The translations under genes and the position numbers were made by a program. This document shows positions 11,651 through 24,064 of a stretch of DNA of 64,000 nucleotides, one piece after another (position 1 is the first letter of the stretch; every line of letters begins with the position of its first letter). The stretch is from positions 133,927,989 to 133,991,988 of the forward strand of contig CP136068.1 of NCBI GenBank assembly GCA_032622095.1, given 5' to 3'. This DNA comes from Siphonodentalium dalli (taxonomy: Eukaryota > Mollusca > Scaphopoda > Gadilida > Siphonodentaliidae). Under the pieces are notes generated by a model. It was not told the DNA's origin. It made no database searches and saw nothing but the letters and a program-made list of their open reading frames with translations.

Positions 11651-11930
11651 TGTTATACGTCGTTAAATGTGACGCAAAGGGCGTTGATTAAAAGCGATAT
11701 TCATTTATATTCAGAGATTATGGACAGAATCAACGGCTTTGAAATATTTGTATCAAATAGCAGCCAACCAGAAACCTGGACAAATAGCGAGCTGTGCTAC
11801 CAGGACGTTCGTATTATGTCACAAGCAGTTTACAACATCAATTGCTCGCAGTCTATGACTGGAAAATACGTCGTCCTCCGACTGCCAACAACTGTCGAGT
11901 TCCTCAACTTCAATGAATTAGAGGTCTATG
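11651..11930 (+). CDS. Exon: C-terminal part of an F5/8-type (fucolectin-like) domain
   Basis: A polypyrimidine-poor but usable acceptor (CCACTTACAG) precedes 11,651 and a strong donor (G|GTGAGT) follows 11,930. The 93 codons between read INGFEIFVSNSS, then Cys, a second Cys (NINCSQS), KYVVLRLP and LNFNELEVYG. This is the pattern of the second half of fucolectin/discoidin-type carbohydrate-binding domains, which bind fucose-like sugars outside cells. The exon ends after the first base of a codon (phase 1), matching the acceptor phase of the EGF-rich exons downstream. The N-terminal half of the domain is not in view. The open frame extends leftward of the acceptor, so the start is not certain. 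Confidence 0.7.
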
Positions 11931-12789
11931 GTGAGTTTCCTGTTCATAATGATTGACGAGCGATTGGCCTTACAGTTCGACCGCAGTGCAATGCGATGAT
12001 GCAATAGAACATTTACCAACTAAACATTAGCGAGTTTGCGATTTCAAAACAGTACGGGTACTGGTAGCTACCCGTACCGGTACACGCTTTGTTATAATCG
12101 CAAACTATTTTACCCTAGAATTAAACACATCGACTGGTAATGTATGGGGAGCCAACCGCAACAAAATTGATATATGATAAATTCTATGATATAGAGAAAT
12201 TGTTATTCGCATTCGCTTTATTGACCGACGTTGTATTTGCCGTTATGGTTATGTGATGTACCTCTGGATAATGATTTGCATTCTACAGTGGGAAGGGGTT
12301 GGTGTCTTTCTTTGACTCATTTTGGTAACATTTCATAAATAATTTCACAGACCGTTCGAGTTTTGACTAAAACAGATGGAATTTTCAGTCTGAGAACATT
12401 TGTTATGATAGCTCAAATATACATTTACGCTAATTCAATATTCAAACCAATATTTGGTGTAAAGTGTGTTGTTTTTAAACCCATGGTCCAAGAATGTCCT
12501 ATGTATTGGATAGATCATGTCAACGAGTGTCTTCATAATTAAGACGGCCGGCGTGCGTCTTGTTTTGGGAGTAACAAACTCTACACGCGAGCGCGGAGCG
12601 CGAGTGAATAGAGTTTATCACTCCTAAGCAAGACGCTCGCCGGCCGTCTTAATTATGAAGACAGAGTGAAATGATCTATCCAATTTAGACGATGTATATA
12701 TAAAACCAATGATAACGGGACGATTAATTAAATTTGTTGCACGGGATTAATATGAACTCGCCAGTGTACATAAGTCATTCTCTCGAAAG
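11931..12789 (+). other. Intron start; older repeat unit and a foldback element
   Basis: After the donor, 12,030-12,500 resembles 15,540-15,870 in order and wording (for example GGTGTAAAGTGTGTTG against GGTGTAAAGTGTATTG), showing an old internal duplication. The foldback element at 12,505-12,684 follows. No exon is seen. Confidence 0.55.
12505..12684. repeat. Foldback element, ~180 bp, GC-rich core
   Basis: The outer arms ATTGGATAGATCA and TGATCTATCCAAT enclose a long inner palindrome in which GTCTTCATAATTAAGACGGC returns inverted near 12,643-12,662. The core is much richer in GC than its surroundings. No coding capacity. The matching place in the older paralogous unit (~15,870) lacks it, so it inserted after that old duplication. 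Confidence 0.75.
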
Positions 12790-15249
12790 TAAACTTCTGG
12801 ACGGTCAACAGTAAAACGCCCAATTCTGCGATAGTGGCTGGAACAAAAATATGACGATAAGAGGGCTGACCCATCTATATCAGAATTACGGTGAGCTATA
12901 TTTAAAACGTATTTACAGAGACGTGTCTAGAATGTCTCCATTGAGGTGTAATACTTGGAATTTATAACTGCACCTCCTTTGAATAAATTCCTAAACTTAG
13001 GAAATTCTATTTGCACCCTCTATCCACCTGTTGGAAATTTCGAAACGCTAACCAGGCATAACTGTATGGTTAGGAATTTATAACTGGTGCTAGTTTAGTC
13101 ACGAACAATTTAACAGCACTATAAATAGTGGTTGAAAAATTAAACTATGAACTCATTTGAAACCTATTTTCGATGCGAAATATCCAATTGATGGTGTGTT
13201 AGTCTTGAAACTTCCAACAAATTGTTGAATATATTTACCAAAGTTTGGGGGGGGGGGGGGGGTGTCACCGCATCCGTGCGTATATAAAACTAATTCCGTC
13301 AATGTTACTTTCGTTTCTCCCGTTTCCTTGCATGGAGGGGTGTGCACACTTACCATATTGTTCAACACAATAGCAGAACATTCTGCAAAAAATATTATTT
13401 GTATTAATTTATGCGTGAGAAAACGAAGATACATTGACGAAATTGCCCCTTATAATAGTTGGGGAATATTTAGTCATATTAATTGAAAATGGGTTGGAAT
13501 CTCTCAACAGATCGAAGGATCGGGGCAAGAGAATATTTATCCCAAGAATTGGGACATTTGTCTTGACAGATAAACAGTTAAACTTGGTAACGATAAAGGG
13601 TGTTTAATGGTAGACTATTCATTATATGGATTGAATAAAGAGCGTTTGCTTCACGTCTATGCGAAAAAACCCAGCTGAAAGTCGCTCTGACGACGGTAAG
13701 ATTGTGCAGAGTATAAGGTATGTATATCGGTATGTCGTGACATTGTCGACCTATATTTTACCAACACTACAATATAGAACAGCATTGAGGTTCAAATTAG
13801 CCATGTCCGTTCAAATGGTAAATATCTAATCTATATTAAATTGAAAAATAAGTCACCACCCACATACGATAAAAATAACTAAGCGGTTGTATTCAAAAGT
13901 GTAATACATTCACGATATATCTATTCTCATGTACAAAGGGTCGATACAGAGACGTGACTAGATGGGAGGTTGGGGTGTTTCACCCCAACTGTTGTCAAAT
14001 TGTTCAACAATTGGAAAATTCATATACCTAACACGTCGGTTGGAAATTTCACACCAAAACTAGGTTGAAATTATTCTGGCAGTTTGATTTTCCCAAAAAT
14101 GTAATAGTTGGGAATTTTTATTGTTTTAGACCAACATTTGCATATTTTAGCATTTTATATTAACATTTTTAGATTTTACCCCCACCAATACCATTTAACA
14201 AAGAGAGATATAACTCACCCTGGACTATATAAACAAATTGCCATATCACTGATTATATAATTTATTTGTTTCATGTACTTGAGATGTTATAGATCGAGAT
14301 CTGAATAAAAATTATTTTAAAAAAGAAAGAAAACATGTGCATATTTTCCTACTTTTGGTAAACAAATTCGGACTGTAATGTCCAACAGTTGGAAATATTC
14401 CAACCTTAGGTTTGAAATATCCAACAAATGAAAAGCTTGGGGACATTCTATACATGTAGATGCTAGGATTATCAATTTTCATATTCAGATTTCAAAACGT
14501 TCTCACACCAGACCGAACTGATAATTAATTTAAGAAAAACAAATCAGGGCGTGAATTTGCCTGGCATTAGACCACTATATGTTATGATTGTGCAATTTCC
14601 AGGTTCAGATCTACAAATGTTCTCGTATTAGTCGGCCCAGTGGAACCCCCCCCCCCCCCCCCGCACATGACTTCTGGTAACAAGACTACTGATCCATTTA
14701 GAACAGACTACAATTCAGGCACGCGAAGGAACAGTTGGGAAAAAAGCCCAAACGGGGTTGCACAATTGGAATTACGCAAGGCTCAAGGGTGTGTATAGCT
14801 AGGAATTTGAAGCTGGACACCCCCTCTCAACGTAGAGATACTCAATAATTACGTCCATGTGTCGAGACTGCGTATAGCACCATCAACTCACTCTCATGCA
14901 TAATCCGAATAAACGCTCGCAAATTACTATTTCCTCGGCTTTGGGGGTAAACAATATTTGATTCGAATAGAGGAACCCACACATCAAAGCTCAGAGTGAC
15001 CAGATTTAACCAGATATAGATAATAATTTGTAGAGGCCCAGCAAACAGTCGACGAGTAGACGGTCTCGGACCAAATTGCGGATGAGGATGGATAACTCTA
15101 AAATCAAGTGGCTTTTTTCGTTTAACAAAATATTGATAAATAACAGGTTTTGGGCAATGTATATACTATACATGTAGTTGAATGTGGTTAGCATTATTTT
15201 TGTTGGAATCTGATGATATGGGGACTATCGAATCGGATTGAGTACCTTT

Positions 15250-16230
15250 AATCATGACATGTCATTACTGGAGTGAAGACAGTTGTTAGTGAACAAATTG
15301 GTGTTCCGTTGTTATCTAAGTGCTAGAAGACTCCTCGATACTTTGAACATAAACCATGGCTTAAATGACAGATTTATCAATGAGATTTGCCCATGAACTC
15401 TTGAAATACATAGGTTAATGCATAGCTGATTTCTATTTTATACAATTCATGTACTTTTGAGTGAGAAAACTGTTGTGAAAGACTACCGGTCAATGAGATA
15501 CATCTACCCGTTCCAAATCCCTATCGCTGTATGCGCTGCATTGAACGTACGCAAGTGAGCGTGACGAATTTGTTCACCGATTCACCGGTACCCGTTCCGT
15601 TATGGAGACGATGAACTTCTGGATAATCAGTTGCATTCATCAGGGAAGAGATACCAGTGCACAGGAAGGGGTTGGGGTTTTTTCTTTCACTCATTGTGGT
15701 AACAATTTGAATTGGATTTCACAAATGATTTAATAGACCGATCGATTGATTACTAAAATAGTTGGATTTCTTAGACTGAGAAAATAGATTATGATGGCTA
15801 TAATATACAATTACGTTGTCCAGCAGATATTCGGTGTAAAGTGTATTGCTTTTTGACACAGAGTCCAATAAAGACCTAGGCCAACGTGCAGTTTCAGTCA
15901 TGTATAAGACCGAATTTGCCCCTTATATTAGTCGAGGAATATTTAGTCATATTAAGTGTTGGATTGGAATTTTACAACATATCGAAGGGTCTGGGCATAA
16001 AATGGGTACAATTATCCCAAGAATTGGGATTTTGGTCTTTATCTAAACCAGGTCTGGCGGTAGATTGAAAAGTTCAACATAGAAAGAGCATTCAACGATA
16101 TTCAATTCATTATATGGTTTGAATAGAGAGCGTTAATTCTCTTAACTTATGTGTGAAACTCAGGGAAAGGATGAAACTCACTCAGACTATGATAAGATTG
16201 TTCACAGAGTATAAGTTTTATGTATGCATA
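15250..16230 (+). repeat. Older repeat unit within the duplication
   Basis: 15,345-15,600 resembles 20,940-21,190, and 15,540-16,215 resembles 12,040-12,500 continued at 13,440-13,740. All share landmarks such as CATTATATGG, the GAGAGCGTT/AAGAGCGTT word and a segment ending in CAGAGTATAAG. The similarity is far lower than between copies A and B, so these are remnants of earlier rounds of duplication. No exon was found in these units. Confidence 0.6.
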
Positions 16231-16934
16231 TTATAATTAGAAACCAGTCACCACCACATAGGAACAAGTTACTAAACGGTTGTATCCAAAATTGTAATCA
16301 ATGTATAAGTATAGGATAGTGACTGAAAAAACTGTACATTATTGCAGAGAATGGATCTATCTAGGCCGCAGGCCGAGATCGTCATATTCGCTAAAATAAT
16401 GCACATTTTGAAGTTATTATCCGGCTTAGAACATGTCCTGGTCCAAACCGTCACCTCTGTTCCGAATAGATTAACACAGAGTTTGATCAACTCACCATGT
16501 GGTCGGCCTTCTCCACCCGTTCATTGGCGTGACATCTTAACACTTAATCCACAGTCGCCATATTTTCTATTGTTCTCCCTTGCACAATATCCAGCCGATT
16601 GCCCACTGGTAACAATAGCTGTGGATTATTTAAACAATAAGTGTGCATTATTTTAACAATAACTGTGGAATATTAAAATATTCCCCAGGTATTGTCATAA
16701 CAATCGCAAGTCATTGTTTGCTGTGTTCTCCACTTGCTGACACACCGGAATGTAAAATTGGTGTGACCAATCAATCAATCAAATAAGAAACTGAACAGTC
16801 TTAGGTGATTATAATGATCATAGGGATACTAAGAAAGACGGTGGGTGGAATTTGTTTAATGTAATAACAACAATTTTACATCAATGTTAGACAATTCGGA
16901 CTAGAAAAATATAGATCACCCCTGGTCAAGTGGT

Positions 16935-17025
16935 CCAGCAATATACTGAATTATGATCTAGTTATGTGTTAATTTATTGTACTATTAATATGTGTATTAT
17001 AAATAAAATTATCCTATCCTATCCT
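16935..17025 (+). mobile_element. Very short retroelement tail insertion ending in (TATCC)n
   Basis: About 90 bp ending AATAAAATTATCCTATCC interrupts a block whose relative at 17,825-17,955 is uninterrupted (GTGGTCCTGCTAATCTGCTATG). The 3' end matches, in reverse orientation, the elements at 26,111 and 63,835. Together they define a non-LTR family with a pentanucleotide tail. Confidence 0.65.
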
Positions 17026-17499
17026 ATCTGCTATGATGCGGTTGGGTCCTGCTGAATTGCTCTGATGATGGTAGGGCAAACTGATGCTGTTAACAAATAG
17101 TAGCGTGAGTTCCACAACGAATTAAAACAATGTACAAGCTAAAATTGAAGTCTGCTCTTGTGTGAGTTTGGACAATATGCATAGCAAATGCATTGCTCAA
17201 CGCCACATATGCTAAGTCAGTGTCGTAATTTGGTTGCGAATAAACAATATATTTATTAGATTTATTATTTAAGTTACCAGTGTGATTATGGGAATAAGTG
17301 GTATGAAGGTCTAAATTATGCTCGCGTTTGTTATATTCGTATAAGGCCTCTGTATGCCACACATAGCCTAGTTCAAGAGATTGAATTGAGAAAGTTCGGT
17401 TCCCCAACTTCTTTGGCATTGAACAATAAAGAGCGTTCCTTGTTAATACATTCCTGGTGTGGTATGAATAAAGAGCGTTTTTCTCTCACTTGTGTGCGA

Positions 17500-17747
17500 A
17501 ATATTTAAAACAGCTGAAAAATATATGTTATATTAACATTTATTTTCAGAGCACACAAAGCCGGTATATCACTGGGGCTCTCCTCGCCTTTGTCGATTAT
17601 GCAGAAGCTTGGAAGCTTCAAGTCAATACAAAAACAAAAAAAATAATGATTTTCACGAAGAAATGGTCGAAAAATCTCCCCACATTCAAGTATGGAGGCT
17701 GTAGCCTAGAAATAGTTAAAGAATTCACTTATTTGGGGGGGGGGTAA
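17500..17747 (+). pseudogene. Fragment of a LINE reverse transcriptase
   Basis: An open stretch reads AEAWKLQVNTKTKKIMIF and ends EFTYLG, which is the region just after the catalytic box of LINE reverse transcriptases (W-x-L-x-V-N-x-x-K-T-K ... F-x-Y-L-G). The YADD box itself is absent. The frame is lost in a run of G at 17,736. A dead fragment only. Confidence 0.7.
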
Positions 17748-19629
17748 ATTATTTTATAATCGTCGATTCCGCCAGAACATAAAAAAAACAGTTACAAACC
17801 GGAATGTGAAATTGGTAATTTCGGAATTAGACAATTCGGACTAGAAAAAATATATTCCACCCCGGTCAAGTGGTCCTGCTAATCTGCTATGATGCGGTTG
17901 GGTCCTACTGAATTTCTCTGATGATGTTAGGGCAAACTGATGCTGATAACAAATACTACCATTATATATTTTTTAATTTGTCTTTTTCGCGGTGTTGCGA
18001 TAATCTGAACATATCCACGAAAAGCCATTATGCGTATCAAACATTCAAAACATATTTATTGCGAAATATGTTTAATACTGGTTGTATTAGTTGTTGAAAT
18101 TCGACTATATTTTCGTACGATGGTGTACGTAAACACACACAAGTTGTGCTCTGCTTACATAACACAGAGCAATTCGATTGGTTATTCATACACGATGATA
18201 TAAACGCTCTTTATTATTTCCATATCAGGAAAACAGTAATAAATAACGCTCTTTATGTTTACCATATCCGGATCTAAACAAAAGCCAGAAAACGTAACAT
18301 GTTTTGCTTTTGTTTACATGCCAAAGGGGAAGAAATCGACAATAACATACTGCTTATGTCATATTTCTGATTGCTATAAGAACAAAGTCTGTCTATATTT
18401 CACTATTTATGGCGGTTTTTGACGGATGGGAATATTTTAACAGCATACCCACCGCCAACGCCGCCCGTATCTTTAACGACACATTTGCATTGTATTTGAG
18501 ACTTGTTCTAATAATGAAAAACTTACGAAGGTGGAGCCTTCTTATAACACGGAATCACTCGCACAATATAATTTTCTGGTAAATGCTAAATATTTAAATG
18601 TTGATAATCCAAATCAGTTCGTAATGTCGGGTACACCACACTATAACTTAAGTGGATTAGTTACGTTGATTACATGGATTTTAATAAAATGTTAAGAATT
18701 TGATGTCAAAATGCTGAAATTGAAGATCGTTTTATACGGGTAACGACTACTATATATTTATAGTAAATAAACCTCATTCGATAACTTACGTTGGTCAAGA
18801 ACTCCTTGTAAATCCAACTTCGAATTCATGGAAATAAATCAGATAAACAGTACAATACGAAAACGACTCATCGAAAGATTTTTTTATTCCAATATTAACG
18901 GAAAACATCAGTTTGATCATCGGCTGGATTGTCATTTACCTCCGGGTGCTTGTGATGTTTATTTCGCTTATAAAATGAACGCCATGCTGATAACATATAA
19001 CTATGTAATATCCATTTAGATAACGTCGACACAGAAAGTTTAGAAAATTACTTCATTCCCTGTTCGAGTACGTTTTACTGACAAAATTCACTCTTCTCAC
19101 ATTCAATTTACAAATGCGCCCGAGAACGACGTGTTAATTAATTAGATTAAAGCGTGGGGTAAGCTAATCGGCGACAAAGGCAATATCATGTTTGGGGCTA
19201 CCTATAACTGATATCCCGATAACCACTCATCATAACTGGATTGTCAACGCGGCTCAGTGCATACCAACTCAATGCGACAATTTTGATTTGAGACAATGCA
19301 GCGAGGACGAGCAGTATCAGGCCAAGCAAATTAAATGTTTGTTGTAACTGGAAGGTGTCAATGGCGATTGACACATTTTTAATGACAATTTTAATTCCAA
19401 ATCTCCAGATCACTATTTAAAGTGGCAACTGAATTTGCGTACAAATCTTTATTTGTCTGACAGATTCGGAAATTGTTTAATGGTCATGTTCACATTTTTT
19501 GTTAAAACTTTTATTGACTTTTAGTTTAATATATCATACATTGTAATGTCATTGACAAATTTCAAAGTAATACTATAGGTAAAATGAAATTTCGTCTTGT
19601 TATTCTTTAAATACTGAGGATTAAGCCAG

Positions 19630-19723
19630 ATATTCCCCTCGCTGTCGGCCATTCGTCCAAATAAACACCTCGGCTTCGCCTCGGTGAATTATTTCTCCGA
19701 ATGTCCGACAGCTCGGGGAATAT
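19630..19723. repeat. Imperfect hairpin
   Basis: GATATTCCCCTCGCTGTCGG returns inverted, with a few mismatches, at the right end (CCGACAGCTCGGGGAATATC), with a GC-rich centre (CGGCTTCGCCTCGG). It lies at the right edge of the A-only segment. It is probably a small foldback element. Confidence 0.65.
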
Positions 19724-21949
19724 CCTATACATTGTCGACATAATGGACTGGCAGTCCCCTAGTGTATCGCTTCGTATATTTCGGATTTGGCGGAGAATTA
19801 TAAATTGAATGATTGATTGGTGCACGTGGTATGATCAGATTCGAGATATTCTAACTGTATTAAAATTCAATGCCTATAATTAGATGTTAGAAATCCCAAC
19901 CACGAGTGAAGAGGCTCAATATGTATATCCATTCTGCTATATACTTTCCAGTTATCAGCCAGAGTGGCAATACTTGAAAATCGTTGGGTGTGAAATTTAT
20001 GGGGGCACGGACTCAGTATGAGGGTTCATTTGTCCGTGAGCAAATTCTCATTTAGTATCGAAATGGTCATGTATCGAATGGCACATTGAGATGTCCCTCA
20101 ATTCAGATCAAGCTAGAAAACCTCTCCCGGTTTTCGCCCATATCGGGGTTAGTACCCTGCCAACCTCGTCTAGTATGGATACATGCGAATATTATGATAT
20201 CATATATGTACACACAAGTCATATAAAATGAAACTGTTCACAGTGAAATAACAGCCCATTAAAGCCTCATAGCGGTTTGCGCTCCAAAATACACTTCATA
20301 ATATTCTATTTTGAATGTTTCACGGTATCGAAGTAGGTCGATAAATACTTTACCTTTCAACGGGCATTATATGTCCAAGACACACGCATTGGAGTAATAA
20401 ACATACAACATTGAACACGGTGTTTGGGTTCCAAAACAAACAGCATCCATGTGCACGGAATGGAACAGAAATGAGCGTTCCTCCTTACGGTATTCCTGAT
20501 ATGTTAGAAATAAAGAGCGTTTGTTTCACATATGTGCGAACAATTGAAAACAGCTGGACCATGGGTGACCAAGTTTTTATCAGACAACGTGAATCCGGTC
20601 AAAATATTTCTTGTATCTGTGAACATATCTTATACCTCCAAATTTCGTAGACAAAATTTCGAAGCTCGAATGAGCCATGTCCGTTTAAGTTCGATGTTAT
20701 TAAAATAATGGATATACTAACCGAACGCGACGAACAAAGGAGTGTCGTCATGGTCGTGTTTAAATCCACCGAATGCTAATGACTGTACATGTAAGGGACT
20801 GATGGTCGAAACTGCATCTAACACAATATACACACTCTCTGAATCATAATCTGTCATTAATGAAGACAAAACAGTTGTTAGTGAAATGATTGGCTTTCCG
20901 TATTTAGCTGAGTGCTGGAAGCCGCCTCGAGAGTTTGAACATAAAACGTGGCTTAGATGACATATTAATCAATGAATTTTTCTGCTGATATCTTGCAAAA
21001 CAGGTTAATGCATAGCTGACTGTTATTTCATAGATTTCATGTACTTATGGGTGAGAAAACCTTAGTGAAAGATTACCTGCCAATGGCATACATCTACCCG
21101 TTCAAAATATCTATCGCTGTATGTGCTGCATTAAAAGTACGCATGTGACCGTGACGAAGTTCACCGATTTAACCGTACCGTTCCCGTCGGACGGGTATCG
21201 CAAACCCGCTATTATCTATGTTTTTATGTTGTTTTGGTCCTTTATCCGATAAATAAATGGCCACCAAAAATAAATGAATGAAATGCAATTATTTACTTTC
21301 TCGCAGACAGTCATGATTTCAGATGGTAGACTGAGCGCATACCCTTGTTGGTTTCATAGTATAGATAATGCAGTGTGTGTTTTTTTAAATATTCCCTGTC
21401 AATCTGTCTATCGACCTATGACAAAAATGTTGTTTTTATTTTTTAAAACCACTTTATTCTTTCATAATTCGATTACATCTCTCATATTGTGAGGGTAAAC
21501 ATGTGTTGTAATACTACAACATTCACTGGTTATAAAGGGTCATGATTTTCCCTGATTTTTTTTGAAACTTCACCTCCTTAAGAGATGCTTGTTTTTCCAG
21601 CTCTGAGCTATTATATCGGAGGTAACTGTATGCTCTCTGACAAGTTCGAAATAGCTTTCAACTTAGTTTAGATGATCCATAATTTAGCATCCTGGCAAAT
21701 TAATCTGCAATCGTCATTGCAAACATGATCATATGAAAAGTCATCTGAAAACATCGATCTTCTGATTCTGAACTGTTATCGTTAAAAAATATTCACAACC
21801 ATATGTATAATGTGACCGAAACACCGGATAAGTCGAGCTATCGCCTGATTAAAACGCTAACCGAACATATTGTTTAGTAACTTCCAGATGCATGTACAGG
21901 AATGTAAATGTATGTGTGTAAATTAATTAAATCCATATTTTACACACAG

Positions 21950-22612
21950 TTTGCAATTCGGGTTGGTATGGAGACCAGTCCGGTGGATGTAGTCAAAGGT
22001 GCAGTGACCGCCATTGTACTGGCAATGAAGACTGCCCTGTGTGGACTGGTCAGTGCACATCGGGGTGCTCGAAAGGCTATTCAGGGATAGATTGCAGACA
22101 ACAGTGCCAGATTAACTGCCCCGAATGCACTCAGTATACAGATGAATGTCTATCTTGTTCAGATGAAACATACGACATTAGCTCCAACTGCAGTAAATTG
22201 TGTGACGATCGGCACTGTGATAGTGATGTATGTGATGACACAGGACTCTGCGCATGTGATGCTTGTGATGACATGGGACCGTGCATATCTGGATGTGTTG
22301 ACGGGTGGTATGGAAAACGCTGTCTTAATACATGTCCGGATCGCTGCGAAAGATGCAACCACAATGGCGGCTGTGACGTTTGCCAGCTGGGATACTTTAA
22401 CGAGCAGATGAGTTGTCATCAGTGTCCGGTAGGGTGTGAAAGGTGCGATTCTCGAAGCAATTGTTCAAGGTGTTTCTCTGGAAAATATGATTCAACGTGC
22501 TCATCCACATGCAACGACAACTGTAATCCTGGGGGGTGCGACCAAGCGACGTCAGCTTGTTTACGAGGATGTCTGGATGGATGGAAAGGTGAAACCTGCT
22601 CTGTCTCAAAAC
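21950..22612 (+). CDS. Exon: EGF/laminin-like Cys-rich repeats (copy A)
   Basis: The acceptor TTTTACACACAG ends at 21,949 and the donor GTGAGT starts at 22,613. The 663-nt exon reads without stops and starts and ends in phase 1. It encodes a run of EGF-like modules with the signatures CNSGWYGDQSGGC, GCSKGYSGIDC, GCVDGWYGKRC and GCLDGWKGETC. Such C-x(n)-G-W/Y-x-G-x-x-C runs are typical of MEGF10/SREC-type extracellular receptors and of mollusc lectin-EGF proteins. It likely follows the lectin exon at 11,651-11,930: joining them gives one Val codon across the junction. No transmembrane segment is in view, so secretion or membrane anchoring is unknown. Relative to copy B it lacks 31 residues (93 nt) in frame. 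Confidence 0.85.
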
Positions 22613-22858
22613 GTGAGTATACATGAATGTAATTGTTTGTGAAAACGAGAATGTATCCCATAAGATGTCAACATAAGGTTAAGTTGCAAAGCACCTATGA
22701 CACAAACTGTCTGCAATATTTGTAATGCAAATTTAGGTATTCTCAATCACTGCTCTGAACTATCTATTGATGTGTCTTCTATTCAATTAGATCTAATGGC
22801 CAGCGTAGATTGTTACTGAATTGATGTCTCATGACGACGACAATGTTTTGCTTTACAT

Positions 22859-23367
22859 TAGATCATGTCATGAATCTCTACTATGCTAACGCCCGTAGAG
22901 ATTTTATTCCACAAGAAAAAAACCTGGGAATTTTTTGAAGTTTTGACAGGGAACCTTATAAAGTCGAAAAAATAACGCGGGGAATATATTTCTTAGTTAT
23001 TATATGTTCCTTAAAAATGTACGTCACTGTATGTGAAGGTCCCAACTCGAAATGTTACGATTGAAGTGTCACTTTGTGAGCCCATTTGCGTTGCGCAGCT
23101 TACAATTATGGAATTTGTCCGGGTTAATTAATTCAAGGTTATTTGCGATAACGGTTCACATAAGTCACGGAAAAACATGCAATTTGGTTGGGACCTTCAC
23201 CTACAGCGAACTACACATTATTAAGGAACATATAATAACTAATAAATATATTCTCCGCGTTATTTTTTCGACTTTATAAGGTTCCCTCTCAAAACTTAAA
23301 GGTGTTGCACTGGTGGAATATGATCACCACGGGCGTTAGCCAGAGTAGAGATGCATGGCATGATCTA
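22859..23367. repeat. Foldback element downstream of EGF exon A (~510 bp)
   Basis: The left end TAGATCATGTCATGAATCTC and the right end (GAGATGCATGGCATGATCTA) are imperfect inverses. The arms run ~200 bp and include GAACCTTATAAAGTCGAAAA and its inverse near 23,266-23,285. It is present at the same place in copy B (31,129-31,620), so it predates the duplication. No coding capacity. Confidence 0.75.
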
Positions 23368-23684
23368 GGTCTACATGTGATTTTCCCAAACGAGTACCAG
23401 GTTACTCAGTGTATCAATTGTCCATCTATTTATGAAAGAGAGACGACAAATTTGTCATCCCATTTCCGGTGAGGTAAAGGCTTCCTTAGTTTCCTGGTTT
23501 ACATGATATCCATTTCGGAGGATACTGGTACATGATACTTTTCAGTTATATCGTGGGCGATAACGAGGAGACGCAAGCTGCACAACCGTGCATTTAAATT
23601 CCATATTCTCACTATTCAAATATAGGATATGATATTTTATTTGCCAATTTGCACACGCATATCATAAATATATAATACTAGCAG

Positions 23685-24064
23685 GTTAGCCCGCCACTGG
23701 CGGCAATCGTCAGAAACATGACAATTTTTTATTTTGTTAATTAATATTTTTAATTACTTTTGTTAATTAATTTTTTAATTTAATTTTTTGTTTTTCAATG
23801 AGTTAATTGTGCCTTTTTAATTGACTGGCTTTCAATTTGACCCGATTTGACCTTGAATTGAGCATTTTCAAGGTTAAGGTCAGGTCGGGGTCACAATTTA
23901 ACCCGTCCATGACACTTCCCGTAGGTAGCAAGTTTGAGCTCAATCGGTTCGAGTCTATAAAGGACACACACATATATATCATTTGTGGGTACCCGTTTCA
24001 AGGTGAAGATCACCTCGGGCGGAAAAACCGACCCGATGAAAATGTCCCCCGTTCCTAGGAAGCC
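23685..24064 (+). repeat. Dispersed repeat (GTTAGCCCGCCACTGGCGG family), copy 1
   Basis: Starts at CAGGTTAGCCCGCCACTGG, passes through TTTAATTA-rich sequence and a conserved 200-bp part (GAGCTCAATCGGTTCGAGTC ... GTCCCCCGTTCCTAGG). Further copies lie at 31,937-32,085 (internal deletion) and 32,326-32,755 (cut by the 24-kb unit). The word GGTTCGAGTCT resembles an RNA polymerase III B box, but no convincing A box is seen. Confidence 0.65.

Larger units (their letters stand above)
16546..19730. other. Segment present only in copy A (3.2 kb)
   Basis: In copy B the sequence jumps from the equivalent of 16,545 directly to that of 19,731 (join at about 28,255), sharing only AC at the break. This fits a deletion in B. 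The segment holds two related ~130-bp blocks (16,887 and 17,825), a short retroelement tail, a fragment of reverse transcriptase and an imperfect hairpin. I see no complete gene. Confidence 0.75.

Noticed and set aside
13153-13486. Open frames near the poly-G run, present in both duplication copies
   Set aside because: Conservation between A and B follows from recent duplication. The frames cross a homopolymer, overlap on opposite strands and show no family signature.
23940-23960. tRNA gene or tRNA-derived SINE from the B-box-like GGTTCGAGTCT
   Set aside because: No A box at a suitable distance and no cloverleaf could be drawn; the word alone is not enough.
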